Below are positions 41,024 through 50,378 of a DNA stretch of 64,000 nt, in pieces. The notes beneath the pieces are model-generated. The model ran no database searches. It had not been told where the DNA came from and saw only the letters and a program-made list of their open reading frames with translations. This DNA is from Anaerolineaceae bacterium (GTDB lineage Bacteria > Chloroflexota > Anaerolineae > Anaerolineales > Anaerolineaceae): the NCBI GenBank assembly GCA_029975475.1, contig JARKPB010000011.1:22117-86116 (forward strand), given 5' to 3'. The position numbers were made by a program, and so were the translations under genes. Numbering within the stretch: the stretch's first letter is position 1; each line of letters opens with the position of its first letter.

Positions 41024-42499
41024 ATGAATGTAGAACTTCGACATATCCATAAGCACTTTGGCAAAGTCCACGCCAATAACGACATCACCTTAAAAATTCC
41101 CTCAGGCTCGATCCAGGGCATCCTGGGTGAAAATGGTGCTGGAAAAAGCACCCTGATGAAAATCCTTTCCGGCTTTATCCAGGCGGACAGCGGGGAAATT
41201 GAGCTGGATGGAAAAATTGTCACCATTACCACACCGGCGGACGCGATCCGCTACGGGATTGGTATGCTGCATCAGGATCCGCTGGATTTTCCCCCGCTTA
41301 AGGTGATTGATAATTTTATCCTCGGGCAGCCAGGCGGCCTGTTCCCAAGGCGGCGGCAGGCGGTCAAAGAATTTATGGATCTGTGCGGGCATTACGGCTT
41401 TAAGCTTAATCCCGAAGCCTACCTGGAAACCCTGACCGTGGGCGAACGCCAGCAGCTGGAAATCATCCGCCTGCTCTGGCTTGGAGCGAAGGTGTTAATT
41501 CTGGATGAACCAACCACCGGCATCAGCGCTTTGCAGAAAGAAAAACTGTTTGAGACCCTAAAGGTCCTGGCCAAAGAGAACAAGACGATTATTTTTGTGT
41601 CGCATAAACTCGAAGATGTCGAAGGCCTGTGCGACCGGGTGGCGGTTTTTCAACGGGGAAAACTGGTAGGCGAAGTGAAACCGCCGTATAAGACCGAAGA
41701 ACTGGTTCAGTTGATGTTCGGAAAAGCGGTATCCCCTGGCTGCCGCGAGTACACCGGTTTAAATGACATCGCTGTAAAACTTGAAAATCTTTCCCTGGAA
41801 GATGCGCGTCTGCAAATCAAGCACGTGAACCTTGAGATTCGGCGCGGCGAAGTGATCGGTCTGGCTGGGATGGAAGGCTCGGGCCAGCGGTTGTTCCTGC
41901 GCGCCCTGGCCGGCCTTCAGCGGCCCAATACCGGGCGGATCGTCGTGGACGGCGTGGATATGAGCGGGAAAAATTATCACGCCTTCATGAAACATGGGAT
42001 CACCTACGTGCCGGCGGCGCGCCTGGAGGAAGGTCTCATTCCGGGCTTATCCCTGATGGAGCACGTGGTTCTTTCCGAAGAAAAGCCTGGATTTTTTATT
42101 GATACGGGTTCAGCCACGGCAGAGACCAACCGTAAAATTGATGAATACTATATTCGGGGAACGGCGGCCAGCCGGGTCGAGGCGCTTTCGGGCGGCAATC
42201 AACAGCGCGCGCTGCTCGCGCTGCTGCGCAGTCCCCTGAATCTGGTGCTGCTGGAGCATCCCACCCGCGGCCTGGATATCGAGTCAGCGATCTGGATCTG
42301 GAGTAAATTAAAAGACCGCTGCCGCCAATGCACCAGTATCGTTTTCATTTCCTCGGATCTGGAAGAAATTCTGCAGTACAGCGATTATATTCTGGTCTTT
42401 TTTGGCGGTAAGGTCTCCAAACCGTTAGAAGCAGCCACAACCTCGGTTGCCCGGCTGGGTGAATTGATCGGCGGCAAGGGCTGGGAAGAGCACAGTTAA
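41024..42499 (+). CDS. ABC importer ATP-binding protein, two ABC domains
   Basis: I start at the ATG at 41024 (MNVELRHIHK); the open frame extends into the BMP gene without support. The protein has 491 residues. The first ABC domain has Walker A GENGAGKST (about 35-43) and LILDEPTTG. The second has a degenerate Walker A (GMEGSGQRLFL) and a full LSGGNQQR signature. This is the sugar/nucleoside importer layout (RbsA/NupO-like). The second Walker B region reads VLLEHPTRGLD, with His where many have Glu-Asp or Asp-Glu. It pairs with the two permeases downstream. Confidence 0.9.
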   Translation: MNVELRHIHKHFGKVHANNDITLKIPSGSIQGILGENGAGKSTLMKILSGFIQADSGEIELDGKIVTITTPADAIRYGIGMLHQDPLDFPPLKVIDNFILGQPGGLFPRRRQAVKEFMDLCGHYGFKLNPEAYLETLTVGERQQLEIIRLLWLGAKVLILDEPTTGISALQKEKLFETLKVLAKENKTIIFVSHKLEDVEGLCDRVAVFQRGKLVGEVKPPYKTEELVQLMFGKAVSPGCREYTGLNDIAVKLENLSLEDARLQIKHVNLEIRRGEVIGLAGMEGSGQRLFLRALAGLQRPNTGRIVVDGVDMSGKNYHAFMKHGITYVPAARLEEGLIPGLSLMEHVVLSEEKPGFFIDTGSATAETNRKIDEYYIRGTAASRVEALSGGNQQRALLALLRSPLNLVLLEHPTRGLDIESAIWIWSKLKDRCRQCTSIVFISSDLEEILQYSDYILVFFGGKVSKPLEAATTSVARLGELIGGKGWEEHS

Positions 42500-42515
42500 G
42501 TCAATGGAGAAGCGC

Positions 42516-43556
42516 ATGAACAAGAACTCAAAGTCATTTGAACTGCTTTTCCGCGGTCTGGCCATTCTGCTCGCCGTCCTGTTTGCGTCGCTGGTATTGC
42601 TGCTGGCCAAAGCCAACCCGCTGGAAGCCTTTCGCTATCTGATTGTGGGAGCGTTTGGTACCACCGGAAAAATCCTGGATGTGCTGGTTTCCTGGGTGCC
42701 GCTGGCGCTGGCGACCGCCGGCCTGCTCTTCACATTTACCGCCGGGCTGTGGAATATCGGGGTCGAGGGTCAAATCACCCTCGGGGCGGTTTTCACGACC
42801 GCTGCCCTGCGTTTACTGATGAACAGCGGTCTTCCGCCGGGATTGATCATCTTTCTGGCGATCCTCGCCGGCGCACTGGGCGGGGCGCTCTGGGCTTCTC
42901 TGGTGGGCGTCCTCAAAATCTACGGCGGGGTCAATGAAATTTTCGGCGGTCTGGGGTTGAACTTTGTTTCCGTCGCCATTACCATCTGGTTGATTTTTGG
43001 CCCGTGGAAGCGCCCCGGCACCGGTTCGATGAGCGGAACAGAACCCTTCCCGCGCGAGCTGCACCTGCCGGTGCTGGGCAATTCCAACCTGAGCGTCTGG
43101 TCGCTGGTGCTGGCCGTGCTTGGGATCGTCCTGGTGTATATCCTGCTGCGCAACACCTATTTTGGCCTGCGTTTGCGGGCGGTAGGGAAAAACAGCCGCG
43201 CGGCCTTTCTGCTCGGGGTGCCGACCAACCGCTACGCCATGCTGGCGTTTTTCCTGTGCGGAATTTTTGCCGGGCTGGCCGGTGCGGTTCAGGTAACCGC
43301 GGTGTATTACCGTCTGATCCCGTCCATTTCCTCCGGGTATGGTTTTCTGGGGCTGCTGGTAGCCATGCTGGTTAATTTCAACGCCATCTGGGCAGCCCTG
43401 GTCGCCTTTTTCTTCGCGGCTCTGAATATCGGCAGCATTCAACTGCCGCTGATGATGCGCCTGGATTCGACCCTTTCAGGGGTAATTCAAGGTTCGCTGG
43501 TGCTGTTTGTGCTGCTGATGGATGGCGTGCGGCGCCGGATCACTGGAAAACGATAA
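42516..43556 (+). CDS. ABC importer permease 1 (BMP/nucleoside type)
   Basis: The 346-residue permease has about 9-10 TM helices and the family loop GLWNIGVEGQITLGAVF. RLRAVGKNSRAAFLLGV is the cytoplasmic coupling segment. I prefer the ATG at 42516, with GGAG upstream, to the ATG at 42504. It belongs to the RbsC/YufP-type group used with BMP-binding proteins. It is followed 12 bases later by the second permease, so the channel is a heterodimer. Confidence 0.88.
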   Translation: MNKNSKSFELLFRGLAILLAVLFASLVLLLAKANPLEAFRYLIVGAFGTTGKILDVLVSWVPLALATAGLLFTFTAGLWNIGVEGQITLGAVFTTAALRLLMNSGLPPGLIIFLAILAGALGGALWASLVGVLKIYGGVNEIFGGLGLNFVSVAITIWLIFGPWKRPGTGSMSGTEPFPRELHLPVLGNSNLSVWSLVLAVLGIVLVYILLRNTYFGLRLRAVGKNSRAAFLLGVPTNRYAMLAFFLCGIFAGLAGAVQVTAVYYRLIPSISSGYGFLGLLVAMLVNFNAIWAALVAFFFAALNIGSIQLPLMMRLDSTLSGVIQGSLVLFVLLMDGVRRRITGKR

Positions 43557-43568
43557 GGAGTACCCGCA

Positions 43569-44564
43569 ATGAATGAAACCATCTTAATCGGTCTGGCGGG
43601 TGTCATCGCAGCGGCAACCCCGGTTGTGTTCGCGTCCATTGGCGAGACGATTACCGAGCGAGCCGGTGTCATCAATCTTTCAGCCAACGGCACAATTCTG
43701 TTGACGGCCATGGCGGGGTTTGCGGTGGCGGTCAATACCGGCAGTTTGCTGCTCGGGTTCCTGACCGGCGCGCTTATCGGCGCGCTTGTGGCTGCCATTG
43801 TGGCGTTTTCCAGCATTACCCTGAAGCAATCGCAGGTCGCCGTGGGCTTCGTCCTGGCATTGATGTGCCGCGACCTGGCTTACTTCCTCGGCGATCCGTA
43901 TAACAGCGTATCCGGTCCCTTCTTAACGCCCACGCCAATCCCGTTATTAAAGGATATTCCTGTGCTGGGGACTTTACTCTTCAAGCAGGATATCCTGGTG
44001 TACCTCAGCTATCTGCTGATTATCGGGGCGGCCCTGTACATGTTCAAGACCCGCCCGGGTCTGATTTTGCGCGGCATTGGCGAACGCCCCGCCGCCGCGT
44101 TCGTCCGCGGGGCGAATGTCAACCGCCTGCGGTATCTCTACACCATTCTGGGCGGCGCGATGGTAGGCCTGGCGGGCCCGATGTATTCCCTGAGCTATAA
44201 AGCCGGGTGGAAGGGCACGATTTCCGGCCTGGACGGTATTGGCTGGATCGCGCTGGCTATCACCATTTTTGGCGGGTGGAGCCCGATCAAAGCTGCTTTT
44301 GGCTCTTACTTCTTTGTCTTTTTACAATGGTTGGGATTGGTGTTACAATCCAGCCTGACCAACATCCCCAGCCAGGTCTTGCAGGTCGCGCCTTTCCCGC
44401 TGATGATCCTGGCTTTGCTGCTGGTCAACATTGGCAACGCGGAATGGGTCGAGCGCGCGCTGGCGGCCATGCCGGACCGTCTCAGACACCTCATTTCGGG
44501 GCTGCTGCGCTCGCTGCGTTCTTCCCCGCCAGCCTCGCTGGGCGTGCCTTTTGAAAACGAATAG
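43569..44564 (+). CDS. ABC importer permease 2 (BMP/nucleoside type)
   Basis: The 331-residue permease has the YufQ-like features ASIGETITERAGVINLSANGT and GERPAAAFVRGANVNRLR as coupling segment. AAGGAG lies before the ATG. It completes the four-gene importer (binding protein, ATPase, two permeases). The next gene, a threonine-synthase-like enzyme, starts 5 bases after its stop, so enzyme and importer are co-transcribed. Confidence 0.88.
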   Translation: MNETILIGLAGVIAAATPVVFASIGETITERAGVINLSANGTILLTAMAGFAVAVNTGSLLLGFLTGALIGALVAAIVAFSSITLKQSQVAVGFVLALMCRDLAYFLGDPYNSVSGPFLTPTPIPLLKDIPVLGTLLFKQDILVYLSYLLIIGAALYMFKTRPGLILRGIGERPAAAFVRGANVNRLRYLYTILGGAMVGLAGPMYSLSYKAGWKGTISGLDGIGWIALAITIFGGWSPIKAAFGSYFFVFLQWLGLVLQSSLTNIPSQVLQVAPFPLMILALLLVNIGNAEWVERALAAMPDRLRHLISGLLRSLRSSPPASLGVPFENE

Positions 44565-44569
44565 AGGCT

Positions 44570-45838
44570 ATGACTGAATTTTTAGGGTATCGCTGCAGCC
44601 TCTGCCGGGCGGAATATCCCCCGGTAGAGGTGTTCTATACCTGCCCAAAAGACGGCGGGAATCTGGATGTCGTGCTGGATATTGATCAAATTCGGCAGCG
44701 CTTTGAGCCGGCGGATATCACTTCGCGGACTGAACCATCCATCTGGCGTTATCTTCCTCTGCTGCCGGTGCGCAACCCGGAATTTGAAGATACGCCCCTT
44801 TCGGCCGTCGGCTGGACACCGGTCTACCGGCCGCGCCAGCTTTCAGAGCGGCTGGGCGCGAAGCGGTTGTGGATCAAAGATGAAAGCCGCAATCCGACAG
44901 CCAGTTTTAAGGATCGAGCCTCCGCGCTGCTGATCGCCCGCGCCCGCGAAATCCGCGCATCCACCATCGTGACCGCCTCGACCGGAAATGCCGGCGCGGC
45001 CCTGGCCGGGATGGCTGCCGCCGCCGGGATGCGCGCCGTGATTTTCGCGCCGCGCACTGCTCCGCCTGCCAAAGTGGCTCAGCTGCTGGTTTACGGCGCG
45101 CAGGTTATCCTGGTGGACGGCAGTTATGACCAGGCGTTTGATTTAACCATCCAGGCAGCGCGCGAATTCGGCTGGTATTGCCGCAACACGGGTTACAACC
45201 CTTTTACAGCAGAAGGGAAAAAGACCGCCGCGTATGAAATCTGGGAGGGACTTATCCTTCCGTATTTGCCCGAAAGAGAACAACTGACCGTTTTTGTCTC
45301 TGTGGGAGACGGAAATATCATCTCGGGTATTCATAAAGGTTTCAAGGATTTACAGGCGCTCGGCTGGCTGGATAAAATTCCCCGCCTGATTGGGGTGCAG
45401 GCGGAGGGCTCCGCGGCGGTGTTTAACGCCTTTGCAGCCGGCCGGGATTATATCGAACCGGTCCACGCGGACACGATCGCTGACAGCATCTCGGTTGATT
45501 TACCCCGCGACGGTGTGCGGGCTGTTCGTGCCGCGGTAGAGACGGGCGGCGCGTATCTCAAAGTCAGCGATCAGCAGATCTTAAACGCCATTCGCGACCT
45601 GGGCAGTGCGGGCATCTTCGCGGAACCGGCGGGCGCTGCCGCCTATGCCGGATACCTGGAAGCCCTGTCAACCGGTCTGGTGAGCAGTGAAGATCCCGTT
45701 CTGGTGCTGAATACCGGCAATGGATTAAAGGATGTCCGCGCCGCGATGCGTTCAGTTCCAGAAGCGCCGGTGATTGAACCGGGATTTGATGCCCTGATCC
45801 GGTATCTTGATCAACAGAAAGGAAGCCTGCATGGGTAA
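44570..45838 (+). CDS. Threonine synthase-like PLP enzyme (fold type II)
   Basis: The 422-residue protein starts with a zinc-ribbon-like segment ([10 protein letters not shown] then CPKDGG, residues about 9-30) and continues as a fold-type II PLP enzyme. The PLP Lys is in [11 protein letters not shown] (about residue 114), and the phosphate loop is [11 protein letters not shown]. Threonine synthase makes Thr from O-phosphohomoserine, but no Thr biosynthesis gene is near. In this importer/purine operon it could instead deaminate a hydroxy- or diamino acid, such as 2,3-diaminopropionate (the YgeX role) or serine. That is inference. The next gene overlaps it by 8 bases. Confidence 0.75.
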   Translation: MTEFLGYRCSLCRAEYPPVEVFYTCPKDGGNLDVVLDIDQIRQRFEPADITSRTEPSIWRYLPLLPVRNPEFEDTPLSAVGWTPVYRPRQLSERLGAKRLWIKDESRNPTASFKDRASALLIARAREIRASTIVTASTGNAGAALAGMAAAAGMRAVIFAPRTAPPAKVAQLLVYGAQVILVDGSYDQAFDLTIQAAREFGWYCRNTGYNPFTAEGKKTAAYEIWEGLILPYLPEREQLTVFVSVGDGNIISGIHKGFKDLQALGWLDKIPRLIGVQAEGSAAVFNAFAAGRDYIEPVHADTIADSISVDLPRDGVRAVRAAVETGGAYLKVSDQQILNAIRDLGSAGIFAEPAGAAAYAGYLEALSTGLVSSEDPVLVLNTGNGLKDVRAAMRSVPEAPVIEPGFDALIRYLDQQKGSLHG

Positions 45839-46778
45839 GCCTGTTTTTTCGATTATTGCGCCGGTTTACAATGAAGAAGACTGCCTGCACGTGCTGTATG
45901 AGCGCATTCGGGAAGTGATGGACACGACCAGTGAGGCGTGGGAACTGGTTCTGGTAGATGACGGCTCAAAAGACCGCTCCAACGAGATCATCCGCGAACT
46001 GGCGGATAAAGACGAGCGGGTTCGGCCGGTCATCTTTGCGCGCAATTTTGGCCATCAAATCGCGGTCACCGCGGGGCTGGATTTCAGCCGCGGCGACGCG
46101 GTGGTGATCATTGACGCGGATTTGCAGGACCCGCCTGAAGTGATCCTGGAGATGATCGCCAAATGGCGCGAAGGCTACCAGGTTGTCTACGCGGTTCGGT
46201 CAGAACGCGAAGGCGAGTCTTGGTTCAAGCTTGCCACCGCTTCGCTGTTTTACCGCACCATTTACAAAATCACGGATGTCAAGATCCCGCTGGATTCAGG
46301 TGATTTTCGCCTCTTAGACCGCAAGGTTGTGGATGTGATGAACAGCATGCGCGAACGCCACCGCTTCCTGCGGGGCATGTCGTCCTGGGTTGGTTTTCGG
46401 CAAATTGGCCTGCCTTACAAGCGCGCGGCGCGCTACGCCGGGGTGACCAAGTATCCGCTGAGCAAGATGCTCAAACTGGCGTTAAACGCCATTACCAGCT
46501 TTTCTTATTTCCCGCTTCAACTGGCCACTTACGTCGGTTTTATTTCAGCCGGGATCAGCATCGTGGCGATCCCGGTCGTGATCGTGCTGCGGTTGACCGG
46601 TTCCAACGCCTTTTTTGGTCAGGCTTCCACGTTGATTGCAGTGTTGTTTCTGGGCGGTGTTCAGCTGATCTCGCTCGGAATATTAGGCGAATATCTGGGC
46701 CGTGTTTATGACGAAGTGAAAGGCAGGCCGCTTTACATCGTCAGCCAGGGCCCGGATGACATCCAGAGAAAGAAATAA
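45831..46778 (+). CDS. GT2 family glycosyltransferase (polyprenyl-phosphate sugar transferase type)
   Basis: The 315-residue protein has a GT2 domain ([30 protein letters not shown]; residues about 1-220) and two C-terminal TM helices (about 228-255 and 262-290), like GtrB or DPM1. These enzymes move glucose or mannose to bactoprenyl phosphate for surface modification. I chose the ATG at 45831, with AAAGGAAG upstream, so it overlaps the preceding gene by 8 bases. It looks out of place between two PLP enzymes in a catabolic operon. Confidence 0.85.
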   Translation: MGKPVFSIIAPVYNEEDCLHVLYERIREVMDTTSEAWELVLVDDGSKDRSNEIIRELADKDERVRPVIFARNFGHQIAVTAGLDFSRGDAVVIIDADLQDPPEVILEMIAKWREGYQVVYAVRSEREGESWFKLATASLFYRTIYKITDVKIPLDSGDFRLLDRKVVDVMNSMRERHRFLRGMSSWVGFRQIGLPYKRAARYAGVTKYPLSKMLKLALNAITSFSYFPLQLATYVGFISAGISIVAIPVVIVLRLTGSNAFFGQASTLIAVLFLGGVQLISLGILGEYLGRVYDEVKGRPLYIVSQGPDDIQRKK

Positions 46779-46795
46779 TCAGGAGAACAACGATC

Positions 46796-48271
46796 ATGGC
46801 ACGCATTGACTTAACCATCATGCAGGACCGCCTGGAACGCACCGTCAGGCGCGCGCGCGAGCGCAATATTATCGTTCCCACATTTGCGCAGATGAAAAAT
46901 CCGGGCTTGATCCCGGATCGGCTGAAAAGCGACCTGAAAGCGGTTGGACTCTGGGATGTTCACCCGCGCAACTTATTCCGCATCACCTGGAAAAACGAGC
47001 CAAAGCCCTCCGGCGGCGGATTCGGCGGGGTGAACTACTTTGAATTTCCCTCCAGCCTGACTGGCGTAAACGCGCGGATCATCGGCCTGGTGGGAAAGTG
47101 GTTTCCTACCGGCGCGCACAAGGTCGGCGCGGCTTTTGGCTGCCTCGCTCCTCGCCTGGTGACCGGGCAGTTTGACCCGACCACCCAGAAAGCGGTCTGG
47201 CCCTCCACCGGGAATTACTGCCGCGGCGGCGCCTATGATTCCGCCCTGCTGGCGTGTGAATCGATCGCCATTTTACCCGAGGGGATGAGCCGTGAACGGT
47301 TTGAGTGGCTGTCCAAAATCGCCGGTGAAGTAATCGCTACCCCTGGGTCAGAATCCAATGTCAAAGAAATTTTTGATAAATGCTGGGAACTCCGCCGCTC
47401 AGGCCAGGATTTGATGATCTTCAACCAGTTTGAAGAATTCGGTAACTATCTGTGGCATTACAGCGTTACCGGCGCGGCGTTTGAGGAAGTCTTAAAGCAG
47501 GTTCTGGGTCCCAGGGATCAATACCGCGGTGTGGCGCTGACCACCGGTTCCGCCGGCACCATTGCATCCGGTGATTACCTCAAGCAGTTGTTCCCCGAAT
47601 CAAAAATTGTAGCCAGTGAAGCCCTTCAGTGCCCCACCTTGTTGGAAAATGGGTTTGGCGCTCACCGCATCGAGGGCATCGGGGATAAACACGTTCCGTG
47701 GATCCACAATGTCAAGAACACGGACATGGTGGTGGCGATTGACGATCAGGCGGTGGTCAGCCTGGCCCGCCTGTTCAACGAACCCGAAGGTCGCAAATAT
47801 CTGCTGCGCAAGGGCGTTCCGGAAGAAGTGGTCAACCAGCTCGACCTGCTCGGTTTTTCCGGCATCGCCAACCTGCTTTCAGCAATTAAGTTCGCCAAAT
47901 ATTACCAGTTAGGGCAGAATGACGTCGTTCTGATCGTGCTGACCGATTCGATGGAGCTGTACACATCGCGGTTGAAAGAAATGCATGAACAGTACGGTGC
48001 TTATGAAGCTCTGAATGCCGCGGAAGATTTTGGCAGATTTCTGCTTGGCCAGGCCACCGATCATACCCTTGAATTAACCTTTGAAGCCCGCCGTAGAATT
48101 CACAATTTGAAATACTACACCTGGGTGGAACAGCAGGGCAAAACTTACGAAGAGATTAACCAGCAGTGGTTTGATGACCAGTACTGGATTGATATTCAAA
48201 AACAGGTTCCTGAGATTGACGCGTTAATTACAGAATTCAATGAAAAAGTCGGTCTGACCAGAAATCTGTAA
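46796..48271 (+). CDS. PLP-dependent fold-type II enzyme, function unknown
   Basis: The 491-residue protein shows a fold-type II PLP core: TGAHKVGAAFGCL (candidate PLP Lys, about residue 108), STGNYCRGGAYDSALL as phosphate/substrate loop, and ALTTGSAGTIASGDYL. It belongs to a group annotated only as PLP-dependent protein, longer than cysteine synthase or threonine dehydratase (about 300-400). A C-terminal helical region of about 100 residues follows. Beside ygeW/ygeY-type genes, a lyase on 2,3-diaminopropionate or a similar ureido product is plausible. No experimental assignment is known to me. Confidence 0.7.
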   Translation: MARIDLTIMQDRLERTVRRARERNIIVPTFAQMKNPGLIPDRLKSDLKAVGLWDVHPRNLFRITWKNEPKPSGGGFGGVNYFEFPSSLTGVNARIIGLVGKWFPTGAHKVGAAFGCLAPRLVTGQFDPTTQKAVWPSTGNYCRGGAYDSALLACESIAILPEGMSRERFEWLSKIAGEVIATPGSESNVKEIFDKCWELRRSGQDLMIFNQFEEFGNYLWHYSVTGAAFEEVLKQVLGPRDQYRGVALTTGSAGTIASGDYLKQLFPESKIVASEALQCPTLLENGFGAHRIEGIGDKHVPWIHNVKNTDMVVAIDDQAVVSLARLFNEPEGRKYLLRKGVPEEVVNQLDLLGFSGIANLLSAIKFAKYYQLGQNDVVLIVLTDSMELYTSRLKEMHEQYGAYEALNAAEDFGRFLLGQATDHTLELTFEARRRIHNLKYYTWVEQQGKTYEEINQQWFDDQYWIDIQKQVPEIDALITEFNEKVGLTRNL

Positions 48272-48286
48272 TTGTCCGGGGAAAAC

Positions 48287-48330
48287 GGGGGCTGATGATG
48301 GAATTTTTCCATCACGCCCCTTTTAATTTT
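48287..48330 (+). terminator. Intrinsic terminator after the PLP enzyme gene
   Basis: A long hairpin (GGGGGC arm at 48287-48292, inner arm TGATGGAA/TTCCATCA, closing GCCCC at 48316-48320) is followed by TTTTAATTTT. It ends the importer/PLP operon 15 bases after the stop. Confidence 0.8.
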
Positions 48331-48349
48331 CCCTGAAAGGTGGGTGAGA

Positions 48350-48892
48350 ATGGAGGCGGTTCTGCCTGAAACAGCCCTGGTTCTGGTGGCGGTGGTAACG
48401 GCTCCGCGCGATCTTGAAATTGCCCGTTTACTAGGCTGGTACCGCATCCCGCTGCGCTTTGCCCCAAAGGTTGTCGCTGTTGATTATCTTGCGTTTTATC
48501 AAACCGGCGCTTTTGGCAGCCAGAACCGCTGGAAAATCGAATACACCGCTCCAGTGCAGGGCTATGAATTGACCACCCGCCGGGAACTGCTGCGCGATGA
48601 GCCCGATCATCCCCGGGCAAATGAAGAATATTACCGCGTGCAGCTTGGCCCGCTGACAGCGCTGCCGCGGCCCATTCTGGCGGATGCCTGGCGCAGATTG
48701 ACCTTTCTCTACACCACCGGCGAACTGGTGAACCGCGCCGCCGCTCTGCGCGATCTGGTGGTGCGCAGCGAGGAACGCGCCTTACTCTGGCAGGCATTGC
48801 GGGAAAAAGCGCGATACGCAGCCGGGGCTTCAGAATTACCCGAAGTGCCGCTTGACCCGGCCCTGCTGGACATGCTTGGACAGTGGGATTAA
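48350..48892 (+). CDS. Conserved hypothetical protein, 180 residues
   Basis: I chose the ATG at 48350, which has AAAGGTGG 6-7 nt upstream, over the GTG two codons earlier. The 180-residue protein is soluble. A conserved-looking core reads GWYRIPLRFAP, YLAFYQTGAFG and DEPDHPRANEEYYRVQLGPL. I recall similar sequences in other Chloroflexota genomes without an assigned function. It sits between the PLP terminator and the dihydropyrimidinase gene, so it may be first in a separate transcript with that enzyme and the three membrane genes. Confidence 0.65.
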   Translation: MEAVLPETALVLVAVVTAPRDLEIARLLGWYRIPLRFAPKVVAVDYLAFYQTGAFGSQNRWKIEYTAPVQGYELTTRRELLRDEPDHPRANEEYYRVQLGPLTALPRPILADAWRRLTFLYTTGELVNRAAALRDLVVRSEERALLWQALREKARYAAGASELPEVPLDPALLDMLGQWD

Positions 48893-48947
48893 CCCCGCCG
48901 ACACCGCTGCGGTGAGTATGGTATCATCAAATGCAGGAGGAGGCCGT

Positions 48948-50372
48948 ATGAGCGGACTGCTGATCAAAGGCGGCACCATGATTACCGCCGCTGAAACATT
49001 TGAAGCTGACCTGCGCGTTGAAGGCGAGGTGATCGCCGAAATCGGGGTTAACCTGGCCGAACGCGCCGGAGAAGAGGTTGTTGACGCGGAGGGAATGCTG
49101 ATCCTTCCAGGCGGCGTGGATGTGCACACGCATTTTGATCTGCCAATGTTTGGCACGGTCTCATCTGACGACCATTACACCGGCCATAAAGCGGCCGCGA
49201 TGGGCGGCACCACCACTGTGATTGATTTTGTCCCCCAGGATACCGCCCCGTTACTGGAGAATGTCCGCCGCTGGCACGCCAGGGCGGACGCGAAAGCCGC
49301 GGTTGATTTCAGCTTTCACATGAATATCAGTCATCTGGACGCGCAGGTCGAGCGAGAAATTCCAGAACTGGTTAAAGCCGGGATTACCAGTGTAAAAGTC
49401 TTTACTGCCTATAACAACCGCCTCAGGCTTTCGGACGGCGAGATTCTTAAAGTCTTGCGGATTGCCCGCCAGCACGGTATGCTCACTCTGGTGCATGCTG
49501 AAAACGGGGATGTGATTGAAGTGCTTGTGGCAGAAGCTCTGGCAGCCGGCCGCACCAGCCCAGAATGGCATGCCCTCACCCGGCCAGCCTGGGGCGCTGT
49601 GGAAGCTGCCCTGCGCAGCGCTTCGCTCGCCGCGCAGGCGGAAGCTCCCATTTATCTGGTTCACATGAACGCGGGCGGCGAAGCTGACCAGCTGACCTAC
49701 GCGCGTTCAAAAGGTGTTCAGATGATGGGCGAGACCTGCCCGCAGTATCTGTTTTTTAGCCTCGACGATCTGAAACGTGAAGACGGTGCCAAATGGATTT
49801 GTTCTCCCCCGGTTCGTTCCCCTGCCGATCAGGAACGGCTCTGGACGGCGCTGCAAAAGGATGAAATTCAGGTCGTTGCCACCGATCACTGCCCGTTCTT
49901 TTACGACGGCACCCGCCCAATTGAGTATGAAGGCCAGTCTGTCGCCATCCCCGGCAAGGAACTGGGTCGGGATGATTTTACCCGGATTCCAAACGGGCTG
50001 CCCGGGGTGGGCGATCGAATGTTGATTCTGTGGACCTACGGCGTTGGCGCTGGCCGCCTGACCCCCAACCAGTTCGTGGCGCTAAACTGTACCAATCCGG
50101 CGAAAATTTTTGGTCTGTACCCGCGCAAAGGGACTTTGATCCCGGGCGCGGATGCGGATATCCTGATTTGGGATCCGGGTAAAAAGATACGTCATGGAGT
50201 CGCCAACTCGGCGCAGCGAACCGATTACAACCTGTACGAAGGCTGGGAACTGCAGGGCGTTCCGTTGGCTGTGTACCTGCGCGGAAAACTGCTGGTTCGC
50301 GACGGCCGCTGGTACGGCAAAGCCGGGATGGGCAGGTTCCTCCACCGCAGCCCGTATGCCCCGGTGTTATAA
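48948..50372 (+). CDS. hydA: Dihydropyrimidinase / D-hydantoinase
   Basis: This 474-residue cyclic amidohydrolase opens hydantoin, dihydropyrimidine or related cyclic ureides. The metal motif GGVDVHTHFDLP (about 54-65), the carbamylated Lys in GITSVKVFTAY (about residue 149), VHAENG, VATDHCPF and the C-terminal DADILIWDP are visible. I start at the ATG at 48948 (MSGLLIKGG), with AGGAGGAGG upstream. In the E. coli purine region the counterpart is hyuA. Here it should act on a ring-opened purine product. The membrane module starts 6 bases after it. Confidence 0.9.
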   Translation: MSGLLIKGGTMITAAETFEADLRVEGEVIAEIGVNLAERAGEEVVDAEGMLILPGGVDVHTHFDLPMFGTVSSDDHYTGHKAAAMGGTTTVIDFVPQDTAPLLENVRRWHARADAKAAVDFSFHMNISHLDAQVEREIPELVKAGITSVKVFTAYNNRLRLSDGEILKVLRIARQHGMLTLVHAENGDVIEVLVAEALAAGRTSPEWHALTRPAWGAVEAALRSASLAAQAEAPIYLVHMNAGGEADQLTYARSKGVQMMGETCPQYLFFSLDDLKREDGAKWICSPPVRSPADQERLWTALQKDEIQVVATDHCPFFYDGTRPIEYEGQSVAIPGKELGRDDFTRIPNGLPGVGDRMLILWTYGVGAGRLTPNQFVALNCTNPAKIFGLYPRKGTLIPGADADILIWDPGKKIRHGVANSAQRTDYNLYEGWELQGVPLAVYLRGKLLVRDGRWYGKAGMGRFLHRSPYAPVL

Positions 50373-50378
50373 CCTGTC

